Shown here: positions 6,596 to 9,102 of the stretch, piece by piece | Numbering within the stretch: the first letter of the stretch is position 1 | How the letters are laid out: the number at the start of each line of letters is the position of its first letter | Assembly (NCBI GenBank): GCA_004377245.1 | Contig: SOIK01000181.1 | Location: 1-9,102, forward strand | From: Sulfurovum sp. | Lineage (GTDB): Bacteria > Campylobacterota > Campylobacteria > Campylobacterales > Sulfurovaceae | DNA length: 9,102 nt | Direction of reading: 5' to 3' | Position numbers and translations under genes: made by a program | Notes under the pieces: model-generated | Databases searched by the model: none | Told to the model about the DNA's origin: nothing | What the model saw: only the letters and a program-made list of their open reading frames with translations

Positions 6596-7338
6596 CAGTT
6601 ACTAAGTATTCAGGCAATGGCAATGATTTTGTCATGTTTGTAGCTAAACAAAAAGCAGACAGATCCCAGCTTGCTAAAAAACTGTGCCATAGACAAAATG
6701 GTGTGGGAGCAGATGGATTGGTGGTATTGTTGCCACATGAGAAGTATGATTTTGAATGGGAGTTTTATAACTCTGATGGAAGCCGTGCAGATATGTGTGG
6801 AAATGCTTCAAGGTGTGTGGCACACTTTGCACATGAAAAAGGTATCTCTAAAGACAACACTTCAGAGTTTCTGACAGGTGCAGGAGTCATACGTGCAACG
6901 ATCAATGGACTCTATGTAGTGAGTGATATGGTAGACCCGGACATTCAAAGTGAAGATATCCAAGAGTATGGTGAGACGTGGTGGCTTATAGACTCTGGTG
7001 TACCACATTTGGTTGCTATTCGTGATAATCTAGATACGTTTGATCTGGAACATGCAAGGGTACTTCGTGAGAAATACAACGCTAATGTCAACATCTGCAA
7101 GGTAGAGGATGACACGATGTATGTACGTACCTATGAGCGTGGTATAGAAGATGAGACTTTGGCTTGTGGGACAGGTATGGTAGCATGTTTTATACGTTAT
7201 CATAAAGAGGGTAAAGTGCCTGATCAGGTAAAAGTACATCCTAAGAGCGGTGATGAGCTTTATGTGAGTTATGAAGAGGGTGTGTATCGTTTTGGTGGAA
7301 AAGTGACTAAGACGTTTGTTGCAGAGACATTTATATAA
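6592..7338 (+). CDS. dapF: Diaminopimelate epimerase
   Basis: A 248-residue cytoplasmic enzyme that converts LL-diaminopimelate to meso-diaminopimelate, the precursor of lysine and the cross-linking residue of peptidoglycan in Gram-negative bacteria. It is cofactor-independent and uses two cysteines: C69 in DMCGNASRC and C192 in ACGTGM, both present. Other conserved pieces are GNGNDF (8-13), GVGADGL (37-43), YNSDGS (59-64), SGVPH (135-139) and YERGIEDETL before the second Cys. At 248 residues it is somewhat shorter than the E. coli enzyme (274). AGGAG lies seven bases before the ATG, inside coaE, and the ATG overlaps the coaE stop. The gene ends in tandem TAA codons. Confidence 0.95.
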   Translation: MTVTKYSGNGNDFVMFVAKQKADRSQLAKKLCHRQNGVGADGLVVLLPHEKYDFEWEFYNSDGSRADMCGNASRCVAHFAHEKGISKDNTSEFLTGAGVIRATINGLYVVSDMVDPDIQSEDIQEYGETWWLIDSGVPHLVAIRDNLDTFDLEHARVLREKYNANVNICKVEDDTMYVRTYERGIEDETLACGTGMVACFIRYHKEGKVPDQVKVHPKSGDELYVSYEEGVYRFGGKVTKTFVAETFI

Positions 7339-7358
7339 TAAGATAATAAGGAAAAAAA

Positions 7359-7409
7359 ATGACAAGAATTAAAATTCAGTATAGGGAAGCACTAAATGCC
7401 GAGTCTTAA
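7359..7409 (+). CDS. Possible 16-codon small ORF upstream of the Sel1 gene
   Basis: ATG at 7359 follows TAAGGA (7347-7352) by six bases, a better ribosome site than that of the following gene. The reading frame encodes MTRIKIQYREALNAES and stops with TAA at 7407-7409, 14 bases inside the Sel1-protein gene in another frame. It begins 20 bp after dapF. I do not recognise the peptide. It could be a leader that couples translation of the Sel1 gene, or a chance frame. The strong ribosome site is the only positive evidence. Confidence 0.35.
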   Translation: MTRIKIQYREALNAES

Positions 7410-8040
7410 GAAGTTTACTATTTTTATGATCGCTACATTGAGTTTATTTGCGAATGATTTTGACAAAGCGGTAGAAGACTACAAGAAAGGCAGTTACATT
7501 CAGGCACTCAATGCTTTTTATGTTTTAGCAAAAGAAGGGGATGCTCAAGCACAGTACAATGTTGCGATGATGTACGCCAATGGCAAAGGGGGTAAAGAAG
7601 ATCTGTCACAAGCGATGCAGTGGTATGAAAAAGCAGCAAAACAAGGGAATGCTTCTGCACAATACAACCTTGCGCAACTCCATCACAACATGAGAGAGAG
7701 TGATCCTCATGCCTATGAAAAAGCAAAGTATTGGTATGAAAAAGCAATAGAAGGCGGTGTGATGCAAGCATACAATAATCTGGCTTCTCTCTATATGGAG
7801 GGAAAAGGTGTAACAAAAGATCAGCAAAAAGCCTTTGAACTCTTTAAAAAAGCAGCTCAGATGGGAGATGGTAGTGCTCAGGTCAATGTTGGTGTGATGT
7901 ATGCATGGGGTGAGGGTATCGTCCATGATAAGATGAAAGCCTATGAAAACTTTAAAAAAGCACTTCAGGTAGGGAAAAGTGAAGCAAGTACACACCTTGA
8001 TAGGCTTTGCAAAGAGAGCAGCTGGGTCTGTCAAGACTAG
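7396..8040 (+). CDS. Secreted Sel1-repeat (TPR-like) protein
   Basis: A 214-residue protein with a signal peptide (about residues 1-19: KK, then FTIFMIATLSLFA before N20) and four to five Sel1-like repeats of about 36 residues from about 22 to 193. Repeat signatures include GDAQAQYNVAMMYANGKG (48-65), GNASAQYNLAQL (84-95), GVMQAYNNLASLYMEGKG (121-138) and GDGSAQVNVGVMYAWGEG (157-174), each followed by A-x-x-x-[FY]-x-K-A. The only cysteines, C205 and C212, are at the C-terminus and could form a disulfide in the periplasm, as cysteine pairs do in the Hcp proteins of Helicobacter. Sel1 proteins are adaptor scaffolds; the specific partner is unknown. AGGGA lies eight bases before the ATG. It is the last gene of the operon and is followed by a terminator. 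Confidence 0.85.
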   Translation: MPSLKKFTIFMIATLSLFANDFDKAVEDYKKGSYIQALNAFYVLAKEGDAQAQYNVAMMYANGKGGKEDLSQAMQWYEKAAKQGNASAQYNLAQLHHNMRESDPHAYEKAKYWYEKAIEGGVMQAYNNLASLYMEGKGVTKDQQKAFELFKKAAQMGDGSAQVNVGVMYAWGEGIVHDKMKAYENFKKALQVGKSEASTHLDRLCKESSWVCQD

Positions 8041-8046
8041 AAAGAG

Positions 8047-8079
8047 AAGAGATAAAAGCCTTCTTTTAGTTCTTTTTTT
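8047..8079 (+). terminator. Intrinsic terminator after the Sel1-protein gene
   Basis: A 12-position stem (8047-8058 with 8063-8074) has a four-base loop CCTT, one A/G mismatch and one G-U pair. It is followed by a run of T to 8079. It starts six bases after the stop codon and would end the transcript of the ldt-coaE-dapF-Sel1 operon. Confidence 0.75.
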
Positions 8080-8080
8080 A

Positions 8081-8086
8081 TATACT
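8081..8086 (+). promoter_or_regulatory. Possible -10 box for the tRNA-Val transcript
   Basis: TATACT directly after the terminator T-run, with T-rich sequence upstream as usual in this group. If used, the primary transcript would carry about 100 nt of leader, including the element at 8102-8180, before the tRNA. No better -10 is seen closer to the tRNA. Confidence 0.4.
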
Positions 8087-8101
8087 TTCAGCCTATTTAC
8101 A

Positions 8102-8180
8102 GTGTGACCAGTCACACGAGCCTTCCGCTGAGGAAAACTTAGCGTTAGCGTAAGCCTGTAGAGCTTTGCTTTAGAGGCGG
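8102..8180. repeat. Structured intergenic element, family B copy 2 (upstream of tRNA-Val)
   Basis: This has the same order of parts as 1553-1653. A near-palindrome GTGTGAC-CA-GTCACAC (8102-8117) is followed by GAGCC and a 7-bp hairpin (8126-8132 with 8138-8144, loop GAAAA). The motif AGCGTTAGCGTA (8141-8152) overlaps that hairpin's right arm. A 3' hairpin follows (8154-8164 with 8168-8178, one mismatch), closing on TTT with flanking GC and GC. The tRNA begins 12 bases after the element. The two copies share the palindrome, GAGCC, AGCGT[CT]AGCGTA and the GCTTTGC loop, while stem sequences differ. Confidence 0.7.
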
Positions 8181-8191
8181 TATTTAAATAG

Positions 8192-8267
8192 GATCGCGTA
8201 ACTCAGTTGGTAGAGTACTTCCTTGACATGGAAGAAGTCGTTGGTTCAAGTCCAATCGTGATCACCA
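8192..8267 (+). tRNA. tRNA-Val (anticodon GAC)
   Basis: A complete 76-nt cloverleaf with encoded CCA. The acceptor stem is GATCGCG with CGTGATC (one G-U), the D stem ACTC with GAGT around AGTTGGTA, the anticodon stem CTTCC with GGAAG, loop TTGACAT with anticodon GAC at 8225-8227, variable loop AAGTC, and T stem GTTGG with CCAAT around TTCAAGT. Discriminator base A at 8264 and anticodon AC bases agree with valine identity. It reads GUC and, by wobble, GUU codons. It is a single gene with no other tRNA nearby. Repeat DNA lies on both sides. Confidence 0.96.
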
Positions 8268-8470
8268 TTTTTATAGCACTTTTTCCTTTACTCTGCGTTG
8301 CTGCGCTCGTCATGTACAGAAGTACACTTCCTTGCTTGTGCCTTGATTAAAGAAAAAATTGCTATAAAAATTCTTTTCTACGATATTGCTACTCGTTCAT
8401 CACATACAGTAGTACACTTCCTCGTTTGTGCCTAGACTAAAGAAAAAATTATGGCGAAAATTCCTTTCTA
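8267..8470. repeat. Two tandem 90-bp palindromic repeats between tRNA-Val and thrS (family C)
   Basis: The sequence at 8281-8370 is repeated at 8371-8460 with an exact 90-bp offset over its right half: by hand count about 53 of 65 bases match between 8316-8380 and 8406-8470, including AGTACACTTC and AGAAAAAATT. The left halves are more diverged. The first unit forms a long stem in which 8267-8290 pairs with 8348-8371 with two mismatches; its outer 12 bp are perfect. A small hairpin TGTAC-AGAA-GTACA lies at the centre. The stem begins at the final A of the tRNA CCA end. Together with the thrS promoter and leader this accounts for the gene-free stretch 8268-8573; I see no reading frame of interest in it. 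Confidence 0.75.
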
Positions 8471-8516
8471 GCTTTTTTATCTCTTCCTCTTAATTCATTC
8501 TTATTTAACTTTTAGC

Positions 8517-8522
8517 TATAAT
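8517..8522 (+). promoter_or_regulatory. -10 box of the thrS promoter
   Basis: A perfect TATAAT, preceded by T-rich blocks at roughly ten-base spacing and no -35 hexamer, is the usual form of the main promoter in Campylobacterota. Transcription would begin near 8529, giving a leader of about 45 nt before the thrS start codon. Confidence 0.65.
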
Positions 8523-8536
8523 AATCGCATTTTTAA

Positions 8537-8555
8537 CGCGACAATGAAGGTTGCG
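8537..8555 (+). promoter_or_regulatory. Small hairpin in the thrS leader
   Basis: CGCGAC (8537-8542) pairs with GTTGCG (8550-8555) with one G-U pair and a seven-base loop AATGAAG. It ends eight bases before the ribosome binding site. A translational operator is possible because thrS is autoregulated this way in E. coli, but the loop does not contain a threonine anticodon and there is no other support. Confidence 0.3.
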
Positions 8556-8573
8556 ATATAGTAAAGGGTTATT

Positions 8574-9102
8574 TTGAGTGAAAATCTTATCGGTTATATA
8601 GATGACCAGGGCAATATTATAGATACACAAAGTGCAGGAGAGAACTGTACAGCAACACCTATAGAATACGACAACAGCGACAATGCACTGGAGATCATAA
8701 GACACTCTACTGCACACTTGATGGCACAAGCCATTACAGAGCTTTATCCTAATTCACAGTTCTTTGTAGGACCAGTGGTAGATGAAGGGTTTTACTACGA
8801 CTTTAGAGTAGATGAAAAGATAGGCGAAGAAGACCTTAAATCCATCGAAAAAAAGATGAAAGATCTCATCAAGAAAAAGCATAAGATCGAGAAATATGAA
8901 ATCACCAAAGAAGAAGCTTTAACAAAATTTGCGAATGATGACTTGAAGCAAGCAGTGATGTCTCGTATTACAGATGATACACTTTCTATCTACAAGCAAG
9001 GGGATTTTGAAGATCTTTGTCGAGGACCTCATGTCCCTGCATTAAGGTTTTTGCATAACTTTAAACTCACAAGAGTAGCAGGGGCATATCTTGGTGGAGA
9101 TG
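8574..9102 (+). CDS. thrS: Threonyl-tRNA synthetase, N-terminal part (runs off the right edge)
   Basis: The first 176 residues of ThrRS, the cytoplasmic enzyme that charges tRNA-Thr. The N2 editing domain is clear: H44-x-x-x-H48 in RHSTAHLMAQ, QFFVGPVVDEGFYYDF, and C149-R-G-P-H153 in DLCRGPHVP. These correspond to the HxxxH and Cys residues that clear mischarged serine. Only about 43 residues precede the HxxxH motif, against about 72 in E. coli, so the usual TGS domain is missing or reduced, as I recall for Helicobacter and Campylobacter enzymes. The start must be TTG at 8574: an in-frame stop TAA at 8562 lies just upstream, AAAGGG (8563-8568) is five bases before the TTG, and the next in-frame ATG would cut into the HxxxH motif. 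The catalytic core and anticodon domain are beyond the window. Confidence 0.93.
   Translation, partial: MSENLIGYIDDQGNIIDTQSAGENCTATPIEYDNSDNALEIIRHSTAHLMAQAITELYPNSQFFVGPVVDEGFYYDFRVDEKIGEEDLKSIEKKMKDLIKKKHKIEKYEITKEEALTKFANDDLKQAVMSRITDDTLSIYKQGDFEDLCRGPHVPALRFLHNFKLTRVAGAYLGGD

Noticed and set aside
7606..8115. Long minus-strand open frame across the Sel1-protein gene
   Set aside because: It is a shadow of the plus-strand gene, which has clear repeats, a signal peptide and a terminator.
8267..8470. CRISPR array
   Set aside because: Only two 90-bp units that are themselves palindromic and contiguous; there are no short repeats with unique spacers and no cas genes.
8544..8561. Five-codon leader peptide (MKVAI) before thrS
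   Set aside because: No ribosome site and no threonine codons, so a classic attenuation leader is not supported.

Overview
The window looks like chromosomal DNA from a member of the Campylobacterota (Epsilonproteobacteria), closest in feel to the Sulfurovum/Sulfurimonas group. This rests on A/T-rich codon use, T-rich promoters with good -10 boxes but no clear -35, a threonyl-tRNA synthetase with a very short N-terminus, and a Bat (aerotolerance-type) VWA operon. The genus is inference. No phage, transposase, CRISPR or plasmid genes are visible.

Left half (1-4122, minus strand): a Bat-type operon read right to left as batA (VWA), a batB-batC fusion (VWA plus TPR), a batD-like membrane protein, and then a MoxR-family AAA+ ATPase that runs off the left edge. 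batA and batBC overlap by 4 bases. The next two junctions are each filled by a different hairpin-forming repeat: 1553-1653 between batBC and batD, and 310-390 between batD and moxR. The second one also supplies the last codons of batD. A 172-bp divergent promoter region (4123-4294) separates this operon from the next one.

Middle (4295-8040, plus strand): a YcbB-type L,D-transpeptidase acting on periplasmic peptidoglycan, dephospho-CoA kinase (coaE), diaminopimelate epimerase (dapF), a possible 16-codon ORF, and a secreted Sel1-repeat protein, ending at a clear intrinsic terminator (8047-8079). The L,D-transpeptidase cross-links meso-diaminopimelate residues and dapF makes meso-diaminopimelate, so part of this cluster has a common cell-wall theme. 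Together with the Bat proteins the locus is mainly about the cell envelope.

Right end (8080-9102): a second copy of the element seen at 1553-1653, then tRNA-Val(GAC) with encoded CCA, then two tandem copies of a 90-bp palindromic repeat that begin at the last base of the tRNA, then the thrS promoter and the first 176 codons of thrS starting at TTG.

The most unusual content is the density of structured intergenic repeats, in three unrelated families and five copies. The family at 1553-1653 and 8102-8180 keeps its fold and short motifs while the stem sequences differ, which suggests selection on structure. I see no convincing new defence or mobile system in the coding regions.
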